Positions 21,729 to 32,150 of a DNA stretch of 64,000 nucleotides are shown piece by piece. The DNA is from Diplonema papillatum (taxonomy: Eukaryota > Euglenozoa > Diplonemea > Diplonemida > Diplonemidae). A program made the translations under genes and the position numbers. Below the pieces are notes generated by a model, which worked only from the letters and a program-made list of their open reading frames with translations, had not been told where the DNA came from and did not search any database. How positions within the stretch are numbered: the first letter of the stretch is position 1; every line of letters starts with the position of its first letter. The stretch covers positions 1 to 64,000 of the forward strand of contig JAPJBO010000281.1 in the NCBI GenBank assembly GCA_030068145.1, in the 5' to 3' direction.

Positions 21729-24700
21729 CTACTTCCGTGCGCGTTTCGGTGCCGGTTCGTGCATGCTGTCAAGCAGGCGGGCAGAAACCTTTGCTGCTGG
21801 CTTCAAGCGCACGGGTAACGGCAGTTTAGCCCCCGGCTCCGATGGTCGAGATGGGACCTGGCGCTCTACACTTGCCTCCGTGGATGTTGAACTGGAAGCT
21901 GAAGATGTCGTCGAGCCAGAAGAGGAGGACCGTGAAGAGGAGGACGACTGCGACGACACCGAAGATGAAGGCAGTGATGCATTCGGTGAATCCGAAGACT
22001 CGGATGCATTCGCGAAGGACATCGCCGACCACGTTTCGTTCCCTGACCACGGCGCGAAAGACGGTACAACGCTACACCCCGAGTACTCAGTGCGCATATC
22101 CCCGTTAACCTGCTCGAATGCGTCGGCTCTATCCGTCTTCTTCTTTCCACCAGTCTTCCCCCCATGACGACGATTCTTCCGAGAGTGCCATATCTTGGCG
22201 CCGAGAGTGCAGGTTTCGCTTACTTCTTCATCGGTCATTCCTTTACCCTGTTCAGCGAGAATGAGTTCGTTGCTCAGAGTCTCCACCACCAAATGGGGCC
22301 GATTGCAACCCACGCGTTGTTTGGCCTTGCTGAAAAACGACTCAGCTACGTTGCTGTTGTAGCGACTATGTGTGTGGACCAGCGCCAACACGTCAATGGC
22401 TCTCTGGTTGCCTTGTTCTTTTAGGGTTGCGAATACTCCGGTCCAGGCGTTCCACCCCAAGTCCTTGAACTGAACGGCAAGAATTTTTATGTCTTGCCAG
22501 TCCTTCTGTACGGAGCTCGCTTCAAACCTCCCGACGAAAGCAGCCAAATAGGCGTACTCTTCGTTACCGTACGCCTTCAAGTCGGCTCCGGAGAGCACCT
22601 GCATTTTTTGTACGTCAAGAATGAGAGAGAGAGCTACGGCGTGGTCATCCTTCTTTATCTTTTCCTCGACGGCTTCGAGCGCCTTCGCGACCTTCGCCAA
22701 GCGACGTTTGTTTTCGTTGCCATCGGTCATCCCTTCGATGGCCATACGAGCTCGGCTCAACCGAAACTGCAAATGCAGAACGGTGGGCTCTTGATGCTGC
22801 GAGGCCAGCGAGATATTGCGCAACATCCTTAGTACAGGATACCACTGCTGGAACTGCTGAGCCCTGCGCTCCTTCCCAAAAACGCCAAGCAGCTCCTTTC
22901 GCTTCGCTGCGAGGTTATCCTTACCCTTCTTGGCATCCGCGGAGTGCCAGTCCCGCGAGCGCTGTTCCAGAAACATCTTCCAGAGTGGCCACAATGCAGC
23001 GGCCTTCTCCCACAGACGAAAGGTTTTTGGCAACCACCGAATAGAGCAATGGAGGGATGGTTTGGGACCCGCAGCAAAGCCTTGCAGCTTAGCGAAACGC
23101 CTGAGTCGGCGATAAAGCTTTCCGGATGTTCGCAAGTTCGCCTCCATCGTAAGAATTGCTTCCGTGATTTCTTCAACAACGGATGAATCGAAGGCTCGCT
23201 CAAGTTCGGTCTCCAGTCGGTGCGAAAAGTCCGGAACACGGGCACACTGAGGGTTGAAATCTTTCTTCAACAAACCGTATACCCCTGTGATGTGCCCCGC
23301 TAGATTCGATCCCGAATCACTGCAGGTTGCCGTTATCTGCTGTGCCGCAACGCCGAAATCTGCAAGCATCGCACGAGACTTCAAGAAGATGGTGTTGCCA
23401 TCTGTATCGTCGGAAGCCTCGAACCCCACGAGTCCCAAGGCAGTTTCTTTAACTGCGCACAAAGATGAGACGAAGTAGCGTAGGATAACTACATACACCT
23501 CCATCTGCATTGCGTGCTTCAGTGTCGTTCCGTCCAAGATCAGCACAAAGGAGCTCGATACACTTAGTTCCTTGGCGATGCGCACTTGTGCGATGGAAGC
23601 CCAGATGCCCACCATTTCCGAGACGTGTGAAGTGGTGTTGTACTTCTTGGGTATATCAATACCCCGCAATCGGTCGGCTCTTATCTGCCGCACGGAACTT
23701 CTGTGAGACACTCCTTCGCACACCCTGATGAACATGGGAACATGCAAGTTGAAGAAGCGCTGCAGCCTCTCTTCCGAAAGGTAAGGGGTCTCGGCAAGCT
23801 CAGCCTTGAGACTGACCTCAAACGTGTTGCCTGCTTGCGGGTGCGCGTCTGACCGGAAGTTGGCAGGGACAACGCGGAACGCGATCGCAGCAGCAGCAAC
23901 CGTGAGGTACCCGACTATTACAAAGGCACCGTATCGCACGACCCACAAAGACACTCGGTGCGCGTTGGAGTTGCGGTGCCGCGAAAGAGCTGTCCGCGCG
24001 GCTTCATCGGTTTGATAAGGGCCCGCCGTACCCTTCGCAAATGCGGCAGCAACCCCCGAAGAAAGGCTGCCCCAGATGAAGACGTGCGTGTGATGGCAAG
24101 CAAGGCACATGTACCCTCCGGGGACCCGTTCCGTTTCTCTGTTGATTCGAGCAAACGGCGATAGCTGGGGCCGAAAAAGTGGGGCAGGATAGAATGGCTG
24201 CTGCGTCGACTTCTTCTCTTCCAGCATCGCCTTGGTATCCGGTGCGGCGGTGAAGGAAACGCAGAAGAAGTGGTTTAAGAGGTGGCTGCTGGAGGGGAGG
24301 CGGAGGTTTACAACACACACATCATTTGTCCGCAGAGCCTGGAACCTGAAACTCGATACGCTTCCAAGGTCCTTCGAGATGAACTTCAGTCCATTTTTGC
24401 ATGCAAAGGCCTGGACTTCAAATGTTGTCAAAGCCGGGGGTTCCTCACCAACTCGCAAGTGCTCCTTGATGGACTCCCACCTCTTTTCCGACATGCCCAG
24501 CATGTTCGGTGACGTTCCACGGAACCAGGTGTACAGTTCTGGAAGAGATGCGTTGTCAGCTCGGGAGAAGGGAATTCTCTTTAGTTTTTCCCCAAGAAAA
24601 CACGCGTTGTACCCACAAACCAACCCATGCTGATGCGTTGTTTGGGTATGAGAGCCCGACACGAGCCGCTTTTCGCTAGCAAACTCCGCTTCCAGCTCCC

Positions 24701-25931
24701 TCCTCAAGTCAGGACAAGCAGTGGACAGGTGATCGACAATGCGGTACACGAGCCGCTGCGTTTGTGGCTCTTCGGATTGCGTAGCCTCAGCAATACTCTG
24801 TTGGAGGGCTTTTTTTGTTCCAGTGGTCTTGATACCAATGGCTGCTGCTTCGGCCTTGAGCTGCTCAAGTGTCTTCTTCACTGTATCCGACGTCGGCGTG
24901 GGAGGCTGATCGTCGTCCGCGTTTGCAGGTGTAGCAGGTGCAGGACCTACATTCGCTACAGGGTCTGGGCTGTTTGTTGCAGCGCACGGCACATGTTCTG
25001 GACTTACGTCGGATTGTTGTTGTTGGGCGGGGGAGCATTTGGTGCACTTCACGTCTTTGAAAAGGCAATAGAAAGCTTTTCGTTTCTGTCCCGCGAAGGA
25101 CCGATTCCATCCCGAAGCCTCGGGAAGCCAACTCAAAAGCTTTTGGTGAAAAGCCTTTCGGCGAGCCTTCTCTATCCCCAAGAGGTCAAAAAGCTGCTCA
25201 GCACAGAGACTGTGTTGCTCGCCTTTCGCTTGGACGATGGACGCAACCGCAGCATTGAATGACAGCGCACCATCAATCGAGTCGGCGCAGCCAGCACAAG
25301 CGGCCCCAACAACGAACAAGCAGTACAGCTTGCCGCGTCTACTCCAGCCTTCGTGCAGTCCTTCGCTGCGCCACTTCGAAACGCTTTGCGAAACCAAATT
25401 TGCCTCGCGACCTTCCATTTCCAAGAGCGCGAAAAGCTCTTCGTGGTTGAGGTGGTGCTGAGGGCCGTGTTTACAAACGGCTTTCTCAACTGCAGCATTG
25501 AACAGCTGGACGGAGCAGGTATCCACTGTAGTAGTGGTGTCTCCTGAACTTGCCGCACCGAACTCGGTCTGCACCTGCCGAAGGACTGCGTCCGCGGACC
25601 ACTTCTTGCGCTTCACAAGCCCCGAGGCCCTTTTCTGCATGCTCTGATACGTTCCTCGTATCGGCTTCAGCAGCCTGCGTCCAACTTCTTCCCACGTTGC
25701 CACCTGGACACCGGGCAAAACGACACAGAATTTCACTCCTTCGTTGTTGGAGCTAATTCCCAAGTTTGGGTTGCTTGCGGCAGCAAGCTCAGCCTGAAAG
25801 GCTTGCGCGTCCTGTGTTTGCGAACCACGCAAGTCGCGGATACGAGCAAGCACCCTTTCCTCACTCCATTCAACGCACTCTCCAAACGTGCCGTCTGCAA
25901 CAGCTTCAATGAAGAAGGCGGCATCCGTCAT
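21729..25931 (-). CDS. hAT-like transposase, 1,400 residues
   Basis: A single uninterrupted frame. Residues 140-206 and 223-291 are two copies of one module (LFNAAVEKAV...KLYCLF and SFNAAVASIV...AFYCLF), probably a DNA-binding fold I cannot name. Residues 354-385 (LEQLKAEAAAIGIKTTGTKK) match a SAP motif. A BED-like zinc finger follows, with C609, C612, H652 and H658. The RNase H-like core shows D800 (VLILDGTT), D872 (CSDSGSNLAG), the usual second-block RW at W966 (SIRWLP) and a likely catalytic E1197 (NVAESFF). A C/H motif is reduced to DFSH (H904). The tail is acidic and serine-rich, ending KRARK. Frame integrity and all three acidic positions suggest recent activity. At 1,400 residues it is roughly twice the usual hAT length because of the N-terminal additions. 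Confidence 0.85.
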   Translation of the reverse strand: MTDAAFFIEAVADGTFGECVEWSEERVLARIRDLRGSQTQDAQAFQAELAAASNPNLGISSNNEGVKFCVVLPGVQVATWEEVGRRLLKPIRGTYQSMQKRASGLVKRKKWSADAVLRQVQTEFGAASSGDTTTTVDTCSVQLFNAAVEKAVCKHGPQHHLNHEELFALLEMEGREANLVSQSVSKWRSEGLHEGWSRRGKLYCLFVVGAACAGCADSIDGALSFNAAVASIVQAKGEQHSLCAEQLFDLLGIEKARRKAFHQKLLSWLPEASGWNRSFAGQKRKAFYCLFKDVKCTKCSPAQQQQSDVSPEHVPCAATNSPDPVANVGPAPATPANADDDQPPTPTSDTVKKTLEQLKAEAAAIGIKTTGTKKALQQSIAEATQSEEPQTQRLVYRIVDHLSTACPDLRRELEAEFASEKRLVSGSHTQTTHQHGLVCGYNACFLGEKLKRIPFSRADNASLPELYTWFRGTSPNMLGMSEKRWESIKEHLRVGEEPPALTTFEVQAFACKNGLKFISKDLGSVSSFRFQALRTNDVCVVNLRLPSSSHLLNHFFCVSFTAAPDTKAMLEEKKSTQQPFYPAPLFRPQLSPFARINRETERVPGGYMCLACHHTHVFIWGSLSSGVAAAFAKGTAGPYQTDEAARTALSRHRNSNAHRVSLWVVRYGAFVIVGYLTVAAAAIAFRVVPANFRSDAHPQAGNTFEVSLKAELAETPYLSEERLQRFFNLHVPMFIRVCEGVSHRSSVRQIRADRLRGIDIPKKYNTTSHVSEMVGIWASIAQVRIAKELSVSSSFVLILDGTTLKHAMQMEVYVVILRYFVSSLCAVKETALGLVGFEASDDTDGNTIFLKSRAMLADFGVAAQQITATCSDSGSNLAGHITGVYGLLKKDFNPQCARVPDFSHRLETELERAFDSSVVEEITEAILTMEANLRTSGKLYRRLRRFAKLQGFAAGPKPSLHCSIRWLPKTFRLWEKAAALWPLWKMFLEQRSRDWHSADAKKGKDNLAAKRKELLGVFGKERRAQQFQQWYPVLRMLRNISLASQHQEPTVLHLQFRLSRARMAIEGMTDGNENKRRLAKVAKALEAVEEKIKKDDHAVALSLILDVQKMQVLSGADLKAYGNEEYAYLAAFVGRFEASSVQKDWQDIKILAVQFKDLGWNAWTGVFATLKEQGNQRAIDVLALVHTHSRYNSNVAESFFSKAKQRVGCNRPHLVVETLSNELILAEQGKGMTDEEVSETCTLGAKIWHSRKNRRHGGKTGGKKKTDRADAFEQVNGDMRTEYSGCSVVPSFAPWSGNETWSAMSFANASESSDSPNASLPSSSVSSQSSSSSRSSSSGSTTSSASSSTSTEASVERQVPSRPSEPGAKLPLPVRLKPAAKVSARLLDSMHEPAPKRARK

Positions 25932-26455
25932 GTTTGTTGTTGTGTATTTACTGTATCTCAGGCTCCCTGCGGGAATAAATAGCTACCGAGAGCAGAGATG
26001 ATTAATCCTTGTTTTAGTGTACATACTAAATACCGAAAGGTTTCCTCGGCCCTCGACTCTTGTTTTTTTAGCCCGTTTCTGGAACAGCGCTCGCGGGACG
26101 GGCACTCCGCGGATGCCAAGATTAGGGTAAGGATAACCTCGCAGCGAAGCGAAAGGAGCTGCTTGGCGTTTTTGGGAAGGAGCGCAGGGCTCAGCTCCTT
26201 GTGTCCACTGCGGCAGATCGTCGTCCGTTGAATGCCTCCGCAAAGTCGGCATTGCCCAAGCTGCCGCCCTCCGTAACTCCTTTGTCGTGCCAGCCTGACC
26301 TGGCCAGCGGCAGTTGGGGAGTCGGTCGCTTGACACTGGGTGACCTGCCAGCCATGCAGGAGGGGGGGGGGGGGGGGGGGGTCCCCCCCCCCCACCACCA
26401 CCCGCACCCCCTGACCGCGATCCGTAACATGTAACAGCCCTTAATAAGCACCCTG
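25724..26455 (-). repeat. Right terminal inverted repeat of the hAT element
   Basis: Contains the transposase start (ATG at 25929-25931) and the upstream sequence out to the CACCCTG terminus. It ends in G/C runs capable of pairing (26360-26400). Confidence 0.9.
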
Positions 26456-26518
26456 GGGGGGGGGGGGGGGGGTCGACAACTTTGTGTCAGACTAGCCCAC
26501 CCGGGGGTGGTGGTTGTT

Positions 26519-27826
26519 CTAGTTAATAGCAGAGGGCCAGACGGACATTGCTTCCTGAGGCTCGGAGGCTTTGTTTTTTTTGCGCCGGTGATTGTACACC
26601 ACGAACGCTCCCACGACGCACGAAGCCACGAGTCCCGCTCCGGCAACGATGCCCAGAATGGTGAAAACGAACGTTGTCCGGTCTCTGGGCTCGTATGGTA
26701 CGTCCGGCGTGTAGGACGACGGCATCGGAGTGTCCGGTGCCGAGGTTTCTGGCGCCGGCGACGGTGCCCAAGTTTCTGGGGCTGCCAGCGCTGACCAGTT
26801 GACGGCGACAAGAACCCCTTCGGCGTCAGCGATATACCCGTATGTACTCGATAGCTGCATTGTTGCAGAGGTCTGCAGAGAGTAAGGCCCAGTCCCCACT
26901 TGCCTGGTTGCACGCGTGTCCGCGTCGTATTCGAGCAAATTCAGGGTTTCCTCGGTTGCAGCGACAATACTATCCCCGTAAGCCGCCAACGCCAGCACGG
27001 AATGATTTCCAAGTTCGATGCTTGCCGCATCTAGTTCAATGAGCCCGCCTGTCTCACTCAGGCCGATGGCGAACAATGTATGCGAGAAATGCGAGTTATC
27101 GAAGGCTTCTGCTATCGCGTAGATACGCATCGTATCCGGAGAGGATACGAGCACATTCACTGCGCTGCCGCCGCGTAAACTCATCAGCTCCCCACCATCG
27201 AGATCCAAACTGCCATTAGACGAAATGGGCAGTCCGAACACAGTGTCATCATCATACATACAGTACAAGTCGTCTCCCAACCGAGCGAGTGACGAAAAGT
27301 TAAAACCCGTGCCTTCGTTCGGCCAGACTTCAACCACCGCCGGTTTGTTCTCTTCTTCAACTGATATGATGTGGAAGTCATTCTGGCACAAGTAGTACAG
27401 ATGATTCCCGTGATACACAAGCCCGCCCTTGCACAGAGGCAGCACCACAGGGACCGATTCGCTGATGTCCCCCCCTAGCTTCACATCAGAGAGGATCGTG
27501 TGGCTCGTGTTGGAGCATGCGGCGTACACGCGATCCCCATTGGAGGCAAGGAATGTTACGGTGGTGTTCACCGTTTCCGATCCAAGGGGGAAGGGATCCC
27601 CGAAGACAACTTTCGAAGGGTCCCGAACGTCCAGCTGCTGAAGAGCGCACACAGCGGCGGTGTCCTGCATTGCAACGGTACCGACAACCACCGTCTGACG
27701 CGTTTCATCCACCAACAAGGCTGATCCTATCTGGGCTACAGGATTAGTCCCGACGAGCCACTGGTCCGGATCTGTCGCGAGGGCGACAGCAAATACGGCG
27801 CATACACTTACGATGGCGCGAAACAT
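26519..27826 (-). CDS. Type I membrane protein, signal peptide plus ectodomain, 435 residues
   Basis: Intact single-exon frame. A signal peptide (MFRAIVSVCAVFAVALA, residues 1-17) leads into an ectodomain of repeated beta-rich segments reminiscent of a propeller or sensor domain. It has six N-glycosylation sequons (NTT, NTS, NFS, NGS, NHS, NWS). A P/T/S-rich stalk (about 338-375) precedes one transmembrane helix (about 381-404, FVFTILGIVAGAGLVASCVV) and a short basic tail RRKKNK. It is likely a surface glycoprotein with the N-terminus outside. I recognise no family. The upstream flank carries an R3 retroposon 13 nt before the ATG. A frameshifted near-identical copy lies at 30505-31811. Confidence 0.8.
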   Translation of the reverse strand: MFRAIVSVCAVFAVALATDPDQWLVGTNPVAQIGSALLVDETRQTVVVGTVAMQDTAAVCALQQLDVRDPSKVVFGDPFPLGSETVNTTVTFLASNGDRVYAACSNTSHTILSDVKLGGDISESVPVVLPLCKGGLVYHGNHLYYLCQNDFHIISVEEENKPAVVEVWPNEGTGFNFSSLARLGDDLYCMYDDDTVFGLPISSNGSLDLDGGELMSLRGGSAVNVLVSSPDTMRIYAIAEAFDNSHFSHTLFAIGLSETGGLIELDAASIELGNHSVLALAAYGDSIVAATEETLNLLEYDADTRATRQVGTGPYSLQTSATMQLSSTYGYIADAEGVLVAVNWSALAAPETWAPSPAPETSAPDTPMPSSYTPDVPYEPRDRTTFVFTILGIVAGAGLVASCVVGAFVVYNHRRKKNKASEPQEAMSVWPSAIN

Positions 27827-27838
27827 GGTGTCCTAATG

Positions 27839-27896
27839 TTTTTTTTAGAGTGAAAGTTCGCTTGAAACTCCGGGGTTTTAAAGTCTCCGGGTGACC
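27839..27896 (-). repeat. R3 retroposon 3' end, copy 4, upstream of the membrane-protein ATG
   Basis: TTTTTTTTAGAGTGAAAGTTC followed by CTCCGGGTGACC. It is present before copy 1 of the gene but absent before copy 2, whose upstream sequence differs. Confidence 0.65.
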
Positions 27897-30136
27897 TTCG
27901 CCAATATGGGAAGATATCCTTCGTAAGAATGGTGGTTACATGAGGTAAGAGAATCGATGGGTACCCCCGTTGTCGGACACTGGTGGTTTCGTTTGCATTA
28001 GTGTGTGGTATGATAGTCTCTCTCTCCCTTAGTGTTGCCGTCCGAGGCAACCGACTGTGAGCCGAAACTCGACGCCGGTCTCTCCGGATTGCATCAGGCG
28101 AGAACTTCGCGGCGGATCACAAAGCACCCGCCCTGCACGAGGGACCCGTGCATGGCTACCGCAGCACCCTCCATGTTAGCACCTTCCTCGGATGCTCCGG
28201 TCGGGAAGGGGCTTCAATGTAGTTGGGAAAACACGTTCCTCTTGTTGCCACCGGGCAACTGCCGCAGCAGCCGCAGATACGTCCTTCAACTTTGGCTCAC
28301 TTTCGGGAGGTGTCGCTGCTCACCAACCAGTGTGTTCCTGGTTGTTGCCCAATTTGTTGCACTAGTGTGATTATCAGGCCTTCGACTTCCCTGAGCAACG
28401 CACTAGGCACACTCCGTGTCTACGTCACGGCAGATGGAACGCGTTTGTTGCGCCTACAGTTCTTAAGGAGACTCTGTAAACGAGTTCACCTCTCAACCGT
28501 GGATTTGCAAGCACGGAAATTGCGACTTGCCGCTTAAGTTGCGGTCCCTGGGCAGCGAAGGCGAAAGAGCGAAAAGAACGACGGACTGCCTTGCTTGCAG
28601 AGGTTGATTGCGACACTGCAACTTGAGCAAATCATGTCCATCTTGGCCGCAGTCAAAGTTAGTGGCGACCACAGGCAGAACCGCAAGACGACCTAGCCCA
28701 GCTGACTCCACAAGTACTCGATCTTTAACCTTGTCCTTAATCGTGCTTGTCAATCTGTAACGTGCTCGAGTATTTACGTACAAAGCAGGTGCGTATTCAA
28801 AGAAATGGACAGAAGAAGCAAGAATGTACGATTTCCGTGGTGATTATCTCTATGATAAAAGGCGGCAAACTGCTCCATTGCCCAATTGGTTTTCGGACTT
28901 TTGTTCCTGCCCCCGGAATTCTTGACACACCGCGAGGCAGGAGCAAGAATTCCGGAACAGCAAGCGTGCTGCATTGGTAGCTTTGACTGGTAGATGCGCA
29001 CGAACGGTGCGGCGGGAAAGGTATTTGGCTCCCGGCTGTCCTGAAGTCTCGTCTCCTTGTACCGGTGACCGGAATTAGGGCCCAGAGTAAGCGCGCACAT
29101 TACGTCCTGACAATGCAACCTCCTATTTGGTGAAGAGAAGGTGGTCCGAGCACGACAACTTGCAGATGAACATCTATTCATGCCAGTGAACGACGGGTTT
29201 GCAGGCTGAAATATGACGACAACGGCGGGAGCTAGAGGGTGTTCTCGAAACTTTGCAGCTTGCAGCGCGTATTGGTTGGTCTTCGAAAAAAGGTCAAGAG
29301 AGACAGGGATCTACACGAGGGATGCGCGCAAGTTCGTCGACGCCAGCCAAAACCCCCCGCCTGACTGGTGCCTCCGAGCCGAGCGAGGATTCGCGAGCCG
29401 AAGCCCGTTCGTCGCTGGAAACGAAAAAGCTACGTGAACAGGGGAGGTGGGAGGAGTAAAATCGAATACGTCGGTGAGCTAGCGGTGGCATGGTGCCTTG
29501 TGTTCAATGTTTTTATTGTTTGGAAGCAGTGTTGGTGACATATAGTGTTCAAAATTCTTTCGTTTGTAATCAGGGTTCGTGTCATGTAGACGTATTTTCC
29601 TCTTGAAGCAAAAAGGGAGGCTAACTCGCACCACGAGATTGACCAGATGATGCTGTCCGTACTGTCCGTCACTTCGTCGTCACTGCACACCCCAACTCGG
29701 AAAAGTGTTCCGTGTCCGGTACATCGTTCTCAGTGCAACCCCAATTCTGGAAAGTTCCTTGCTGGCGAAGTCACGACAGACGACAGCTTTGTGTCAGAAG
29801 CACAGTTTGTACTTCCGAAGATCAAACCCAATAAAGATAGTGAGACCAAGAAACGAGGGATGAATGGTTTGCAGTAACAAGAAATGAAAGTGCCAGCCAA
29901 GAAGCCTAGCCAGTTTGGATCAACCGCAGTTGAGCCGTGGGGAACACTTGTTTTGCCTCTCCGATTGCTCGGGATTTCGATTTTCTTTCATCACCATGTT
30001 TGGATCCTCGGTTCCAATCTAGCGTTATTTGTGGATTAGAAGGTCGGTATTTTAAAGTCTCCGGTTGACCGTAGAGGCTTGAGTATGGCGGGGGGTTGAG
30101 AAAAGTAAGAGGGTGCAGCTCATTTCGGGTGTTGTG
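27897..30136. other. Intergenic, no gene seen
   Basis: No convincing coding frame. It holds an R2 terminal fragment at about 28760-28800 (GAGTATTT then CAAAGCAGGTGCG), a copy of the CCTAGCCC/GTACTCGAT fragment (28679-28730), a partial R8 unit (29211-29340) and a partial R3 (30040-30070). A short match to the retroelement at 734-760 occurs at 28353-28380. Confidence 0.4.
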
Positions 30137-30445
30137 TCACTCGTGTCCTTCCTCTTCGGTTCAAAGAACTCAGGGAACCCAGCCGTATGTGAGGCCATCT
30201 TCAGCACTTGATGATTCGCAGGATTTCCGGCACGACATCGAGTTTTTGAGCGCTGCCGGCAATACCGGCTCCCTTTGAAACTCCGAGTGGTACAGTGATA
30301 TGGTTCACTAGTAAATGGCCCTTATGATAGGAGCGTCTGTCGGGTGGTCTTTGCCGCTGTGTTTTCCAAGTCTTTACTCACACTTTTGTACGCTTTTTTG
30401 TGTTCCTGGCGATTATCGCGCAGTCAGTCGCCAGTTTTCTTTTTT
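30137..30445 (+). repeat. Segmental duplication, left part of copy 2 (R7)
   Basis: Counterpart of 20369-20664, followed after a T run by TCGACAACTTTGTGTCAG, which in copy 1 lies at 26472 beyond the transposon. This copy therefore shows the uninterrupted arrangement. Confidence 0.9.
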
Positions 30446-30504
30446 TTTTTTTTTCCTGTCGACAACTTTGTGTCAGACTAGCCCACCCGGGGGTGGTGGT
30501 TGTT

Positions 30505-31811
30505 CTAGTTAATAGCAGAGGGCCAGACGGACATTGCTTCCTGAGGCTCGTAGGCTTTGTTTTTTTTGCGCCGGTGATTGTACACCACGAACGCTCCCAC
30601 GACGCACGAAGCCACGAGTCCCGCTCCGGCAACGATGCCCAGAATGGTGAAAACGAACGTTGTCCGGTCTCTGGGCTCGTATGGTACGTCCGGCGTGTAG
30701 GACGACGGCATCGGAGTGTCCGGTGCCGAGGTTTCTGGCGCCGGCGACGGTGCCCAAGTTTCCGGGGCTGCCAGCGCTGACCAGTTGACGGCGACAAGAA
30801 CCCCTTCGGCGTCAGCGATATACCCGTATGTACTCGATAGCTGCATTGTTGCAGAGGTCTGCAGAGAGTAAGGCCCAGTCCCCACTTGCCTGGTTGCACG
30901 CGTGTCCGCGTCGTATTCGAGCAAATTCAGGGTTTCCTCGGTTGCAGCGACAATACTATCCCCGTAAGCCGCCAACGCCAGCACGGAATGATTTCCAAGT
31001 TCGATGCTTGCCGCATCTAGTTCAATGAGCCCGCCTGTCTCACTCAGGCCGATGGCGAACAATGTATGCGAGAAATGCGAGTTATCGAAGGCTTCTGCTA
31101 TCGCGTAGATACGCATCGTATCCGGAGAGGATACGAGCACATTCACTGCGCTGCCGCCGCGTAAACTCATCAGCTCCCCACCATCGAGATCCAAACTGCC
31201 ATTAGACGAAATGGGCAGTCCGAACACAGTGTCATCATCATACATACAGTACAAGTCGTCTCCCAACCGAGCGAGTGACGAAAAGTTAAAACCCGTGCCT
31301 TCGTTCGGCCAGACTTCAACCACCGCCGGTTTGTTCTCTTCTTCAACTGATATGATGTGGAAGTCATTCTGGCACAAGTAGTACAGATGATTCCCGTGAT
31401 ACACAAGCCCGCCCTTGCACAGAGGCAGCACCACAGGGACCGATTCGCTGATGTCCCCCCCTAGCTTCACATCAGAGAGGATCGTGTGGCTCGTGTTGGA
31501 GCATGCGGCGTACACGCGATCCCCATTGGAGGCAAGGAATGTTACGGTGGTGTTCACCGTTTCCGATCCAAGGGGGAAGGGATCCCCGAAGACAACTTTC
31601 GAAGGGTCCCGAACGTCCAGCTGCTGAAGAGCGCACACAGCGGCGTGTCCTGCATTGCTACGGTACCGACAACCACCGTCTGACGCGTTTCATCCACCAA
31701 CAAGGCTGATCCTATCTGGGCTACAGGATTAGTCCCGACGAGCCACTGGTCCGGATCTGTCGCGAGGGCGACAGCAAATACGGCGCATACACTTACGATG
31801 GCGCGAAACAT
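30505..31811 (-). pseudogene. Frameshifted copy of the membrane-protein gene
   Basis: Nearly identical to 26519-27826 over its whole length but one base shorter: GCGGCGGTGTCC in copy 1 is GCGGCGTGTCC here (about 31645). The shift comes shortly after residue 55, so translation from the original ATG (31809-31811) leaves the frame early. The remaining 377 codons are open only from an internal methionine. It could be a recent pseudogene or a sequencing error; the upstream flank differs from copy 1. Confidence 0.85.
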
Positions 31812-32150
31812 GGTTCTAGTCTTCAACTACCGGCCTCCCCAAAACCGCACGTTTTGTGGTTTCGACGATGTGTGTCAGTCTGTTGTGCTGCGACCTTGCT
31901 ATTGTTTGTCTTGGTTGGTATGTGCCTCGTTCTCTTTCCTTTTCCCTGCTGTGCGGATAGGGTCATCTAAGCGAGCGGGCGGTTAAAAACCAGTTTTCCG
32001 TGCGCAGCTACGAGATATGAGATATAAGCCGCTCAGCATCAACATGCATTGGAGCTGGTCCATCCCCTCTTGATAGACGTGATAGTTTGGGTTAGTTGGG
32101 GTTAGAATGCAAAGAATCTGTGGCGACAATCTGCATCGCCGACGGCGCGG
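31812..32150. other. Short intergenic stretch
   Basis: No gene seen. Positions 32092-32160 share GGTTAGAATGCAAAG(A/G)ATC and GGCGACA(A/G)T(C/T)TGCAT with 63125-63195, a two-copy repeat (R9). Confidence 0.5.

Larger units (their letters stand above)
20754..26455 (-). mobile_element. hAT-like DNA transposon, 5.7 kb
   Basis: The ends begin CAGGGTG(T/C)TTATTAA, typical hAT wording, at 20754 and, inverted, at 26455. Both ends abut long G runs, so an 8 bp target duplication would be all G and cannot be resolved. The terminal inverted repeats are unusually long (about 722 and 732 bp). The element carries one intact transposase frame on the minus strand. It splits one copy of a segmental duplication. 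Confidence 0.85.

Noticed and set aside
28032..28370. Plus-strand frame with a short match to the left-edge retroelement
   Set aside because: The match is under 30 bp, and the translated flank has stops and no reverse-transcriptase motifs.
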